Source: Rhynchospora pubera (lineage: Eukaryota > Streptophyta > Magnoliopsida > Poales > Cyperaceae). Taken from it: a stretch of 64,000 nucleotides of DNA. Each line of letters starts with the position of its first letter. Positions within the stretch are counted from its first letter, which is position 1. The stretch lies in NCBI GenBank assembly GCA_028095005.1, contig JAMFTS010000011.1:62001-126000 (forward strand), written 5' to 3'. The notes beneath the pieces were generated by a model, which saw only the letters and a program-made list of their open reading frames with translations, was not told where the DNA came from and made no database searches. Positions 32,741 through 42,953 of this stretch are shown piece after piece. A program made the translations under genes and the position numbers.

Positions 32741-35700
32741 AGAGTCTCTTGAGGACCAGTACCAAACAGCTCTAGAAACTTACCAAGCCTTCCTATGTGA
32801 TATGCAAGAGGCAATAGGGGTAGAAGAGACCATGGAAGTCGAGGAAGAAGGCAACGCCACTCTCAACATGGCCTGTTCGACCACCTGTTCGATTCGACCA
32901 GACTCCTGTTCGAGTCGACCAGAGGCTCGACCAGGCATGGAATCCCAATCTGGCGACCTGTTCGATCCGACCAGAACCTGTCCGAGTCGACCAGAGCCTC
33001 CAACAGTCGAGTTGAAACCTCTTCCCGCATCGTTAAGGTACGAATTTCTTGGCCCAAGTCAAACATACCCAGTTATTGTTAACTCAGAGCTAGATGCAGG
33101 CCAAACGGAGAAGCTTTTAATGGAGCTAAGAGCCTATAGAGGTGCAATTGGCTACTCGATTGAGGACTTGAAGGGCATTGACCCCTCGTTTTGCACACAT
33201 CGAATTCTCATGGAAGATGATCATAAGCCAACTCGAGAGGCACAAAGGCGACTCAATCCCAACCTCAAGGAGGTGGTCAAGAAGGAGATTCTCAAGCTCC
33301 TCGATGCGGGTATCATCTATGCAATCTCCGATAGCAAGTGGGTGAGCCCGGTCCATGTAGTCCCAAAGAAAGGAGGCACAACGGTGGTCAGGAATGATAA
33401 AGGCGAGATGATTCAAACCCGAGTGGCAACCGGATGGAGGATGTGCATCGATTACCGCAAGCTCAATGCGGCGACTCGCAAGGACCATTTTCCTCTTCCT
33501 TTTGTTGACCAAATGCTTGAAAGACTAGCTAATCACTCGTATTTTTGTTATCTAGACGGTTATTCGGGTTTCTTTCAAATACCAATCCATCCAAATGACC
33601 AAGAAAAGACCACTTTCACTTGCCCATATGGTACCTATGCCTACAAACGAATGCCTTTTGGTCTTTGTAATGCACCCGCAACCTTCCAACGTGCTATGAT
33701 GGCAATTTTCTCTGATTTTATTGAAAAAGAAATGGAAGTGTTTATGGATGATTTCTCTGTGTATGGTACTAGTTTTGATTCTTGTCTTGCTAACCTATCT
33801 AAAGTCTTGCAGAGATGCGAGGAGGTTAACTTGGTTCTGAATTGGGAGAAATGTCATTTTATGGTGCAAAAAGGTGTGGTCCTAGGGCATGTGGTGACAT
33901 CTCAAGGGATCGAAGTTGACAAAGCGAAAATCGAGGTGATCGAGAAGCTTGGAGTGCCAAAGAATGTCAAGGACGTGCGAAGTTTCTTAGGCCATGCCGG
34001 ATTCTACCGCCGATTCATTAAAGATTTTTCCAAAATTGCCAAACCATTAAGTAATCTTCTTGTTAAAGACAATGATTTTATTATTGATGAGGATTGTTTG
34101 AATGCGTTTCACAGGTTGAAGCAAGCCCTTGTCTCTGCCCCGATCTTGCAACCGCCCGATTGGTCCCAACCGTTTGAGCTCATGTGTGATGCGAGCGACT
34201 TCGCGATTGGAGCGGTGCTTGGGCAAAAGAAAGACAAGAAGCCGGTCGCCATCTACTATGCAAGCAAGTTGTTAGACCCGGCTCAAGCAAATTACACAAC
34301 CACCGAGAAGGAGCTCCTTGCAATTGTTTTTGCTCTGGACAAATTCCGACCTTACTTAGTGGGTTCTAAGGTGATTGTCTACACTGATCATGCGGCCATT
34401 AGATACCTTTTGAGTAAGAAAGATGCCAAGCCGCGTCTCATACGATGGGTGCTTCTCCTTCAAGAATTTGACCTTGAGATTAGAGATAAAAAGGGCACAG
34501 AGAATTCCGTTGCAGACCATTTGTCAAGGCTGCACTGGGAGGAAGGTCAAGATGCTAAAATCCCAATTGATGACTCCTTCCCACATGAGAAATTGATGAA
34601 AATCGATGCCTGTTCGGACCGAACAGCAGCTTGGTCGATCCGACCAGCTGAGCAGGACCAATTCTGGCTTGACCTGGCCCACGAAATGCTGTCCATAGAG
34701 CATTGGTCGAACCGACCAGATGCTGGTTCGAATCGACCAGATGCTGGTTCGAGTCGACCAGATACTGGTTCGAGTCGACCAGAGCCTCGAATGATCAGGA
34801 AGATGGCACAGAATCAGCACCCATGGTACGCTGATTTAGCCAATTACCTTGCAAGTGGTGCCCTACCTCCTGAAATGAGTTGGCAGGAGAAGAAGAAGCT
34901 CAAGACGGATGCCAAGTACTACTTTTGGGATGAGCCGTACCTCTTTAAGCTTGGGATCGATGACATTTATAGGAGATGTGTCCCATACGATGAAGTTAAG
35001 GCGATCCTAGCGAGTTGTCACTCATCGGCCTATGGTGGGCATGCCTCATTCTCCAAAACAGCCGCCAAGGTACTCCAATCCGGCTTCTATTGGCCCTCTC
35101 TCTTTAAGGATGCACGATCTTTTGTTATGACATGTGATCAATGTCAAAGAACGGGCAATATTTCAAAGAGGAATGAGATGGCCCTTAACCCAATTCTTGA
35201 GGTTGAAATTTTTGATGTATGGGGAGTTGATTTTATGGGACCATTCCCAAGTTCCCATGGTTATGAATATATCTTGGTTGCCGTCGACTATGTCTCTAAA
35301 TGGGTAGAGGCAATTCCATGCAAGTCCGCGGATTCCAATTCAGTGATTAGACTCTTTTCCAAGGTGATTTTCCCACGATTTGGGGTGCCTCGATCGGTAA
35401 TTAGCGATGGTGGGAAACACTTCATCAACCGGAACTTTGATAACCTCTTGAAAAAGCATGGAGTGATTCATAAGGTAGCAACCCCTTATCATCCTCAAAC
35501 AAGTGGTCAAGTGGAGGTGTCTAATAGGGAGATCAAGAGTATTTTGGAGAAGACGGTCGCTCGAACCCGTAAAGATTGGGCAAACAAGCTTGATGATGCA
35601 TTGTGGGCCTATCGCACCGCCTTCAAGACCCCCATTGGCATGAGTCCTTTCAAGCTTATCTATGGGAAGCCGTGTCATCTCCCGGTTGAAATAGAACACA

Positions 35701-36119
35701 AAGCATATTGGGCAACCCGAGCAATCAACATGGATCTCCTCAAGGCGGGTGAAAAGCGCATACTTGACTTACATGAGTTGGATGAGATACGCCTAAACTC
35801 ATATGAAAGTGCCAAATTGTACAAAGAGAAGACGAAATTTGTGCATGATAGGAGGATCTCAAGGAGAGAATTCAAGGAAGGGGATTCGGTGCTACTGTTC
35901 AACTCAAGGCTCAAGCTTTTTCCGGGCAAGTTAAAGTCAAGATGGTCGGGCCCTTTCCGAGTCGTCAAGGTTTACCCCTTTGGTGCCATTGACATTTGCG
36001 ACAAAGACTCGGAGCCATTCAAGGTTAACGGTCAACGCTTGAAGCATTATATCGCCAGTGAGGTGCAAGAAGAGATTCAAGCCATCAAGCTAGGCGAGCC
36101 AATCCCACGCGAAAGCTAG
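32613..36119 (+). CDS. pol: Athila Pol: reverse transcriptase, RNase H, integrase
   Basis: The frame runs 1,168 codons and overlaps Gag by 128 bp in the +1 frame; real Pol sequence begins only just after the G run at 32644-32652, so its first codons are probably not used as a start. The RT covers about residues 215-450 with Phe377-Met-Asp-Asp in place of Tyr-x-Asp-Asp. RNase H starts at Asp526 (Cys-Asp-Ala-Ser) and ends near Ala-Asp-His-Leu-Ser-Arg. The integrase zinc site includes Cys841 and Cys844. The catalytic triad is Asp873, Asp932 and Glu968, spaced DD35E. A GPY/F-like C-terminal segment follows (Arg-Trp-Ser-Gly-Pro-Phe). There is no chromodomain. Palindrome-rich linkers lie at residues about 85-130 and 665-725. 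All key residues are present. Confidence 0.93.
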   Translation: MPWKGRFWSEWGGERLLFSIDHAMKCPDPAKTCFMIQKMPEIEESLEDQYQTALETYQAFLCDMQEAIGVEETMEVEEEGNATLNMACSTTCSIRPDSCSSRPEARPGMESQSGDLFDPTRTCPSRPEPPTVELKPLPASLRYEFLGPSQTYPVIVNSELDAGQTEKLLMELRAYRGAIGYSIEDLKGIDPSFCTHRILMEDDHKPTREAQRRLNPNLKEVVKKEILKLLDAGIIYAISDSKWVSPVHVVPKKGGTTVVRNDKGEMIQTRVATGWRMCIDYRKLNAATRKDHFPLPFVDQMLERLANHSYFCYLDGYSGFFQIPIHPNDQEKTTFTCPYGTYAYKRMPFGLCNAPATFQRAMMAIFSDFIEKEMEVFMDDFSVYGTSFDSCLANLSKVLQRCEEVNLVLNWEKCHFMVQKGVVLGHVVTSQGIEVDKAKIEVIEKLGVPKNVKDVRSFLGHAGFYRRFIKDFSKIAKPLSNLLVKDNDFIIDEDCLNAFHRLKQALVSAPILQPPDWSQPFELMCDASDFAIGAVLGQKKDKKPVAIYYASKLLDPAQANYTTTEKELLAIVFALDKFRPYLVGSKVIVYTDHAAIRYLLSKKDAKPRLIRWVLLLQEFDLEIRDKKGTENSVADHLSRLHWEEGQDAKIPIDDSFPHEKLMKIDACSDRTAAWSIRPAEQDQFWLDLAHEMLSIEHWSNRPDAGSNRPDAGSSRPDTGSSRPEPRMIRKMAQNQHPWYADLANYLASGALPPEMSWQEKKKLKTDAKYYFWDEPYLFKLGIDDIYRRCVPYDEVKAILASCHSSAYGGHASFSKTAAKVLQSGFYWPSLFKDARSFVMTCDQCQRTGNISKRNEMALNPILEVEIFDVWGVDFMGPFPSSHGYEYILVAVDYVSKWVEAIPCKSADSNSVIRLFSKVIFPRFGVPRSVISDGGKHFINRNFDNLLKKHGVIHKVATPYHPQTSGQVEVSNREIKSILEKTVARTRKDWANKLDDALWAYRTAFKTPIGMSPFKLIYGKPCHLPVEIEHKAYWATRAINMDLLKAGEKRILDLHELDEIRLNSYESAKLYKEKTKFVHDRRISRREFKEGDSVLLFNSRLKLFPGKLKSRWSGPFRVVKVYPFGAIDICDKDSEPFKVNGQRLKHYIASEVQEEIQAIKLGEPIPRES
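32644..32652 (+). other. G9 homopolymer at the Gag/Pol frame break
   Basis: Nine consecutive G lie where the Gag-protease frame stops resembling Athila and the Pol frame starts to. The two frames differ by one base exactly here. Either the run gained one G (mutation or assembly error) or ribosomes slip on it; the sequence alone does not decide. Confidence 0.7.
32873..32994 (+). repeat. 17-bp palindrome cluster at the Pol N-terminus
   Basis: A partial copy starts at 32873 and full copies at 32885, 32906, 32958 and 32978. The phase differs from Gag, so the same DNA word encodes Cys-Ser-x-Arg-Pro here. Confidence 0.9.
34610..34782 (+). repeat. 17-bp palindrome cluster between RNase H and integrase
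   Basis: Copies start at 34610, 34631, 34703, 34723, 34744 and 34765; the last three carry an extra T (CTGGTTCGA..CGACCAG, 18 bp). They encode Ser-x-Arg-Pro-Asp repeats in an expected flexible linker. Confidence 0.9.
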
Positions 36120-36489
36120 AATGGCATGGTCAAGCTAGGGACCGAAAACAAGCGCTTCTTGGGAGGCAACCCAAGGATTTCTCAACCCTTCTCTCTTTTA
36201 TTTTAATTAAAAAGAATAAAAAAATCAAAAAAAAAAAAAAAACAGGAAATAACAAAACTAGAATTTGATGTTTGTGTTTGTTTGTTTGTAGGGAAATTTT
36301 GAGGAACAAACGAAAGAAGATGCATTCCATGCTAGAGCACCTTGGGTTACGTGAGCCAACTAACCCCGATCGACCTCATATGGACTGCACAACACCTCAA
36401 GCAATGGAGAAATACCATCCTGGACGAAGCAAGAGAACAAGGAAGTACAACAGCATGATGACATGAAGAGGATCAGTGAAAATCACTTG

Positions 36490-37545
36490 CTGGTCGAGTC
36501 GAACAAACTTCTGGTCGAGTCGAACGGAAGCTGGGTGGATACTGATGCAAGGATCGACTCTGTTCGAAGCGAACAGACTGTTGGTCGAATCGACTGACAG
36601 GAGTAGTGCAAAGGGGACCACACTGGGTCGCCGTTCGGATCGACCAGTGGCCTGGTCGGATCGACCAGAGCATAAATTGGGCCTATTTAATTGGTTTTTG
36701 GGCTGATTGTTTGGTTTTGTTTATGCAGGGCCCATTATGCTTCAATGGACGCCTCCATTTTCTGAAGGGGCGCCTTTATCATTGCCTGAAGGGACGCCTC
36801 CATTCATGCGCGTGGGAGACGCCCAAGAGGCGCAATTAGCCGTTACATTAGACCCGCTACCCGTTAATCCCGATCCAAACCCGTTAAACCCATTAAAAAT
36901 CAAAACTGTCCCCTCTCTTCCTCCCTCTCCACGGCAAACCTTCTCCGCTCACTCCGACTATGGGTTTTACCCATACCTTGGAGGACAAGTCCTAGAGCCG
37001 CCACAGCAGCCCATGCCACCACCTTTTGAGGGACAATGGCGCCCTGCAAATTCCGACCCAAGCTACTATCCATCTCTGGGCAACCAAGGAGGGGAGCAGC
37101 AGCAGCAGGAGCAGCAAGGCGATTTCTTTGGCGTTTTCCCACGCTATGACGGTGGTTTCAACCAAGGCTCTTCCTCTAGGAGCCTCCCTCCTCCCTACTA
37201 AAAGGTAACCATCAATTTCTCTCCTATTTGCTATTTCTGTGTGAAAGTATGCTTGGGACAAGCATTTGATAAGTTTGGGGGAGGGCATATAGGAGATAAA
37301 TCGATTTGTGGGATGAAAAGGGTGTTTTTCTGTGAAAATGGGCAATTTTTCTCGAATTTTTCTCTTCTCTGGTCAAGTCGAACAAGCATTGGTCGAATCG
37401 AACATCCCTCATTTGGAATTTGTGCATAATTGTCTTCTCTGGTCGGTTCGAACGGGTACCTGGTCGATCCGACCAGTTCATAAAAAACTTGTTCTGTTCT
37501 ACTCTTTTCGTTCGGTTCGAACATAGCTATGGTCGACTCGACCAG
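36490..37545 (+). repeat. 17-bp palindrome pairs in the 3' region
   Basis: Six pairs start at 36490/36511, 36560/36581, 36631/36652, 37369/37389, 37439/37460 and 37508/37529. The member starting at 36560 (CTGTTCG-AAG-CGAACAG) and the one at 37460 (CTGGTCG-ATC-CGACCAG) are perfect 7-bp inverted repeats. Confidence 0.88.
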
Positions 37546-38032
37546 AACTTAAATTTTGCGCAATTTAGTATGATTTTGGCTTTGAAATAAGTTGGTTTTG
37601 CCTACTCTCTCGATTGGATTTTAAATGACAACTCTCACACTGCTTGAACTTGTTTTTTTGAGTCAAACAAAAATTTTCTCAAATGACCCTAGAATGTTTT
37701 GATATCATACTTGATCTTGCACCAATGGACCCAAACTGAAGTATTTTCTTTGAGATTTGAATTTGATGATGGATGCTTAGAATTGTTATTTCAAACTTAG
37801 TCAATTCTCACAAGTTTTTGCCGAGTGAACTGATTTGTATTTGACAAACTTTTGAAAGAAATTTATCGACTTTGAAAATTAAAAGATGAACTTTGTCTTG
37901 TTGAAATTGCTTTTTAATCGCTCGAATCACCAACGAGCAACAATAAATGGGAAGTTAATTCAAATAGCGGTGAAAACGAGGACGCACTGAGGCCTTCTCC
38001 ACTAACTTAACCACAAATTGGAGGGTATTGGG

Positions 38033-38280
38033 TTAATTACAAGCTGTCAGGAATTATAACTCAAAGTTTCGAGGTATAATTGGGGAGCTTGTAATTAATT
38101 TCTACCGGACCCGGTGCGAAAGCATTGGTAAAGGAGTTGTTGAGTATTATGGCCCAAGTGTACCGTGGCCATAGTCGAGCAACACCCGTCCAACCTCCCT
38201 AGCGCGACATGTGCTAGTAGCAAACTTAAGGCCAATGATACCGCATTATCCTCTAGGGTGTAAAGCCCCACTGCTCGACT
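38033..38280 (+). other. Inverted-repeat structured segment in Athila 3' region
   Basis: TTAATTACAAGCT (38033-38045) pairs perfectly with 38086-38098, with an inner AATTATA / TATAATT stem (38052-38058, 38075-38081). A second 9-bp inverted pair, AGTCGAGCA and TGCTCGACT, spans 38173-38181 and 38272-38280. The RNA should fold, but its role (packaging, dimerisation, 3' processing) is not known. Confidence 0.6.
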
Positions 38281-38716
38281 TACATAAAAAAAATAATAAA
38301 AAAATAAAAATAAAATTGGTGACAAATTGAAATTGTTTTAAGAAAAGTTCATTATAGAATTTCTGAAGTTGATAAAGGCCTTTACAAATTTTTGAGAAAT
38401 ATGAAAAGGAACGGGTGATTGAAATTGAGATTGCTTTTGAAATATCAAAGAGGGGCTAGAGTTCTTATTTTTGGGAAAAGATTTCACTTAGGGCCGAGAG
38501 TTGTATTGATTAAGTTGTGAACACTTGACTTGGTGTATTTTTAAAATTATTGTTTGACTCATTTGTGAAAGTGTGAGAAAATTTTAGGCATGAGCAATTG
38601 ATTTCTATGTTGATTTCTTGGTTTGAGATATGACTTGATTTAGATTTAAGTATAGTCTAAGAATCTAAGCTTGGGGCGATGCTTGAGGACAAGCAAAGTT
38701 TAAGTTTGGGGGGATT

Positions 38717-40512
38717 TGACGTAGTCAATATTTATTGTTATTTGGACCGTACTTAGCACTTAAAATAGACTCAAACCAATAAATTATTTGATAAATTGCT
38801 ATGTTTTTCCAGGATTTGGTTCTGCCGTCGTTTCTTCTCTTCTATGTACAGGTTTTTTGATGATTTCTGATGACTTTGGAGCATATAGATGGATTCCCGA
38901 CGTATTACGCACGCTAGATGACTCATTCCTAGCATTGGAGGCTTTATTCTCTTTTCTGGTCGACCCAAACAGATTCCTGTTCGAATCGACCTAGACTCAT
39001 GGCTATCAGGCGATATCTCTCTCTCCTGTTCGATCCGACTGCCTGGCTGTTCGATCCGACTGGACCTCACAGTGGCATGCTTGTGTGGCTACTTTCTCTC
39101 TTTCCTGTTCGGTTCGACTGCCCACCTGTTCGATCCGACCAAGTTGCCGCCATGTCACTTATGGAAGTATTTCTTGTATGGAAATGATTGTTATGGCAAT
39201 TTCTTGCGTCCTGGTGCCCTAGCCTTCCATCCTTGCGTCCTGGGATATCTATATATACCCTTGAGGCCTGAAGAAAAGGGGATTCGCTTCTGAATACCAT
39301 CTTCTACTTTTCTAAGGGTCAAGTTCTTTCTTCTCCTTGGGAATTATCATCCTTGTGACGACGGCAGTAGTGTTTCACGTGACATCTCCATCTAGCATCA
39401 CTCCATCGCCTTGAAGATCGTGATCAAAAGCATAAGGAGTATTTGGTTTTATTTCTTTATGTTTTTATCTTGTGATTTGATGGGCTTGTATCTTTATTGT
39501 TGTTTAACTCTTGTTGTTTGCTTTGATACTATGTTAGGCTAGACCCTTTTATAGCCTTAGGATTAGGAGAGTAACTCTATGTTTGGATGAAGTTAGTTTG
39601 ATATGCTATGAATTGCTATGTTTTGAGACCTAGTTTATTATGAATTAATTAGTTGCTTGAGTTAATTACTTGTTGAATTCTCTAATTACCTTCTAGTTGA
39701 ACAGCTGCTTCTAGTAAGTCTAAGTTAGGAATAGCAAGTCTAAATTGATTTAAGTATTTGGAGTAAATCTTAGAACCGAAAGGGGAGATTAGTCTGCATC
39801 AAAAGTGCGGCTTTTAGATTAGTACAAAAGACTTCTAAATACTCCTAAGAACTCTGATAGACTGGTTTAACAAATTGGATTCTATACCAAAAGTTGTGAA
39901 CCAATCAAGTTAATTAGGTTAGATTGTGAACAAACCAGAATCTGTTCCAACAAGCGAAGGCTGAGGTTTAGATTAGCTAGGTTCGTCCATTTAAACCTAT
40001 CTCAAAACATTAGTAAACATAGTAGACAAACCCAACGCACCCTTACCCTCTGGTCGAACCGAACAGAGATCTGGTCGAACTGAACAGGGCACTGTTCGAA
40101 TCGAACAGATTGGTGTTCGAATTGACCAGAGGGTTAATTGTAGTTAAATTGAGAAATTAAAATGCGAAAGTATTTTGAGTTTCTAATTTAACAGCCGAAC
40201 ATAGATGAAATCCAATTCCTAAGGCGCCTTAAATTCTGTTAAGACCTCAAAAAGACTTTACTTTAATATTTTACTTAGTTTGTTTGAACACTTTATTCCA
40301 AGTCCAAAAATAACCAAAAACATTTACAATTTAAGCATTATTTGATTACTAAAAATTCCATAAAATATTTTCATCTAGATTTTAAGAAAAGACAAGTCCG
40401 GTATTCATAGATCCGTCCCTTGGGTTCGACCCTAAAGCTATATTCTGAACGATTAGTGAGGTTAGCTATAGGTTACAAATTTATTTGATTCCTAGGTTAT
40501 AAGCCTTCATCA
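38717..40512 (+). repeat. 3' LTR of the Athila element
   Basis: 1,796 bp. It differs from the 5' LTR at about three sites by eye (near 39346, 39420 and 40045) and is preceded by the polypurine tract. Confidence 0.95.
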
Positions 40513-41580
40513 GGAAGTGACAAATATATTTTTTATTTATCTTTTATTATGGAATTATGTGATTTGTGATAAGAGAGTAATAAATTATTTGTAAGGGAGT
40601 ATGTAAAATTGAATAAGGAAGTATCAAATATATATATATTTAATTATGGAAGTATGTAATTTGTGATAAATGAGTATCTAAATATCATTAAAGAAGTATG
40701 TAAGATTTATTAAGGAAGTGTTAAATATATCGTTTAGTAAATTTTATTTAGTGAATAGTAATGTTGGTATCTTATTTGAAAATGTTGGATGAAATTTTAA
40801 TATTGGATGGTTATTTGAAACCCTTATGAAGAAGTTTATACTCCATTTTTAAGAATTATATACTCTTTTATTATATCGAATTCTTATTTGTACAAATTTT
40901 TGTTTGTTTGTTAAATTCTAATTTTGTATTCCATATGTAGAAGTATATAGTCCCTTACGGAGAAATATTCACTTCCTTCATATTTTTCAATTCTTATCTA
41001 ATTATTTTTATTTGAAATTCCTATGTTGAATGCTTATTTGAACCTTTTTACGAAAAAGTATATACTTCCTTAATATTTTCGATTCTTAGTTAAAATATTT
41101 ATCACCTAATAATTTTTTTAACACTTTTTGAATACTAAAGTGTTGGAAAATAAACTACTGCATTATCGAGAATAATTAAATCCTTTGTATACAATTATAT
41201 ACTCCCTTGTATTTCCAAATTGATAGCTCCAAATGGTAGAATTTAATTTATTAATAATGTTATTAAATTTTTTTATTTTATTAGAAACATACTCCTTTAC
41301 ACTAATTTGTGATAAGGGAGTAACTAAGTATTTTTAAGGGAGTATATAAGATTGAGAGTAAAAAAGTTTTATTAAGAAAATATCAACTATGTTTTTTTAT
41401 TTATCTTTAATTATGGAAGTACATACTTTGTGATAAGAGAGTAACTAATTGTTTTTAAGGGAGTATGTAAGATTCATTAAGAGAGTGTCAAATTTTTTTA
41501 TTTATCTTTTACTATAGAGGTTCGTAATTTATGTTAAGTGAGTAACTAATTATTTTTAAACGAGCATGTAAAATTAATTG
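40513..41580 (+). repeat. Minisatellite array, continuation of the left arm
   Basis: Plus-sense units resume directly after the TSD. They are clear at 40513-40735 and 41285-41580 and diverged in between. Unit words are as at 27845-28145. Confidence 0.75.
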
Positions 41581-41689
41581 TCTATGATGTTTTATTTAAG
41601 TAATTTGTAAAACATCAAACTTAATAAATCTTATTTAAGTAATTTGTAAAGAGTATTTGGGCAAACATTTTTTTTCTAAACTTCAAACT

Positions 41690-42245
41690 TAATAAATCTT
41701 ACGTACTCCCTTAAAAATAATTAGTTACTTCCTTAATACAAATTACCTACTTCCATAATAAAAGATAATTGAAAACATATTTGACACTCCCTTAATAAAT
41801 CTTACATACTTCCTTAAAAATAATTAGTTACTTCCTTAATACAAATTACCTACTTCCATAATAAAAGATAGTTGAAAATATTTTTAACACTCCCTTAATG
41901 AATGTTACATACTTTCTTCAAATAATTAGTTACTCCCTTAATACAAATTACGCACTTTCATAATAAAAGATAATTGAAAATATTTTTAACACTTCCTTAA
42001 TGAATCTTACATACACCCTTACATTTAATTAGTTACTTCTTTATCACAAATTATGTACTTCTGTAATAAAAGATAAATAAAAATATATTTGATGCTCACT
42101 TACATACTCACTTAAAAATAATTAGTTACTTCCTTATCACAAACATACTCTCTTAATGATATTTAGATACTTCCTTATCATAAATTACGTACTTCCATAA
42201 TAAAAGGATTAAAACATATTCGATGCTCCCTTGATATAGTTGAAT
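41690..42245 (-). repeat. Minisatellite array, inverted right arm
   Basis: The same units occur in reverse complement, about five copies: TTAGTTACTCCCTTA.., TTACATACTTCCTTA.., TACTTCCATAATAAAAGAT. Together with the plus-sense arm this forms a long inverted repeat around a centre near 41600-41690. A TTGTCTATGATGTTTTA block occurs at about 41579 and 42249. Confidence 0.75.
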
Positions 42246-42953
42246 TTATTGTCTATGATGTTTTAGTTTAAGTAATTTGTAAAGAGTATTTGCAGTATTT
42301 TTTTTATTTCTCTAAATATTTGGTTCGATATTTGAGAAGTTTATGATAAAATATGTACTCTTTTATTGTTTGCTTTCATAGATTATGGTTTCCATAAAGT
42401 TTCAACTTTCCGGAGTGCATAATTAATTTTCAGCACCCAACACACGTGCATTTATTAGCTTATGTGCATAATAAATAACGGACCAGTTAAATCCAACGAA
42501 CTATTGATAGGTTTTGTTAATTATCCAGCGTCAATATTGTTAAGCCGGCTAAATCCAGCATCCAGCCCATTAATCACGCCCGTTAAGGTAGGATGGCAGG
42601 GATGTCAAATAAGTGGGATGTCCCATATCAGCTCCGTTCCGATGGAAATGGAAGGAGGAAGAGGTTAGAGGCTCAGTGAATCTGTTCGATTTCAAAGAAA
42701 CGAGAGATAAAACCCTAGAGGCGGGGAGAATGTGTTCAGAGCCCAAACCCTCAACAGTAGAGCCCAGCCTTTTGGTTTGGGTGAACCGGAATGACTGGTT
42801 AGGGAAATTGCTCAGCGCAAGCCCCACTTGCTCAATCATTCCTAATTTTTTTAAAAAAAAATGATCAAATGTATATTTATTAATCTATATTTGAACTTGA
42901 AGATGTTGAGTGCAGAAAAATATCAATATGTATATATATCAATATATATATAT
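42246..42953. other. Intergenic DNA
   Basis: No gene was recognised. The overlapping frames at 42570-42864 have no identifiable domain. The stretch ends in TA-rich simple sequence bordering the first MULE-like element. Confidence 0.4.

Larger units (their letters stand above)
36120..38716 (+). other. Athila 3' region after Pol
   Basis: This 2.6-kb region is where some Athila elements carry an envelope-like frame. I see no transmembrane or envelope-like protein. It has an A-rich stretch (about 36205-36243), a Pro/Gln-rich frame at 36707-37201 (164 codons, unrecognised), twelve palindrome copies between 36490 and 37545, a structured segment at 38033-38280, and a polypurine tract (GTTTGGGGGGATT, 38704-38716) before the 3' LTR. 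Confidence 0.75.
28146..40512 (+). mobile_element. Athila-lineage Ty3/Gypsy retrotransposon, full length, 12,367 bp
   Basis: Two 1,796-bp LTRs (TG..CA) flank a 8.8-kb interior, with the 5-bp duplication GGAAG at 28141-28145 and 40513-40517. The order is LTR, tRNA-Asp-type primer site, Gag-protease frame, RT-RNase H-integrase frame, a 2.6-kb 3' region, polypurine tract, LTR. Domain order RT before integrase defines Ty3/Gypsy. The long LTRs, the primer site, the protease and RT sequence character, and the long region after integrase point to Athila. I see only three LTR differences (~0.2%), so insertion is very recent. Full coding domains are present except for a single-base frame break at 32644-32652. 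A 17-bp palindrome recurs throughout. Confidence 0.95.

Noticed and set aside
34524..34820. Minus-strand frame with Trp-Ser-x-Arg-Thr repeats
   Set aside because: Antisense reading of the palindrome cluster in the Pol linker.
37224..37524. Minus-strand frames in the Athila 3' region as an antisense accessory gene
   Set aside because: Made largely of palindrome translations; no start context or domain, and both strands are equally open.
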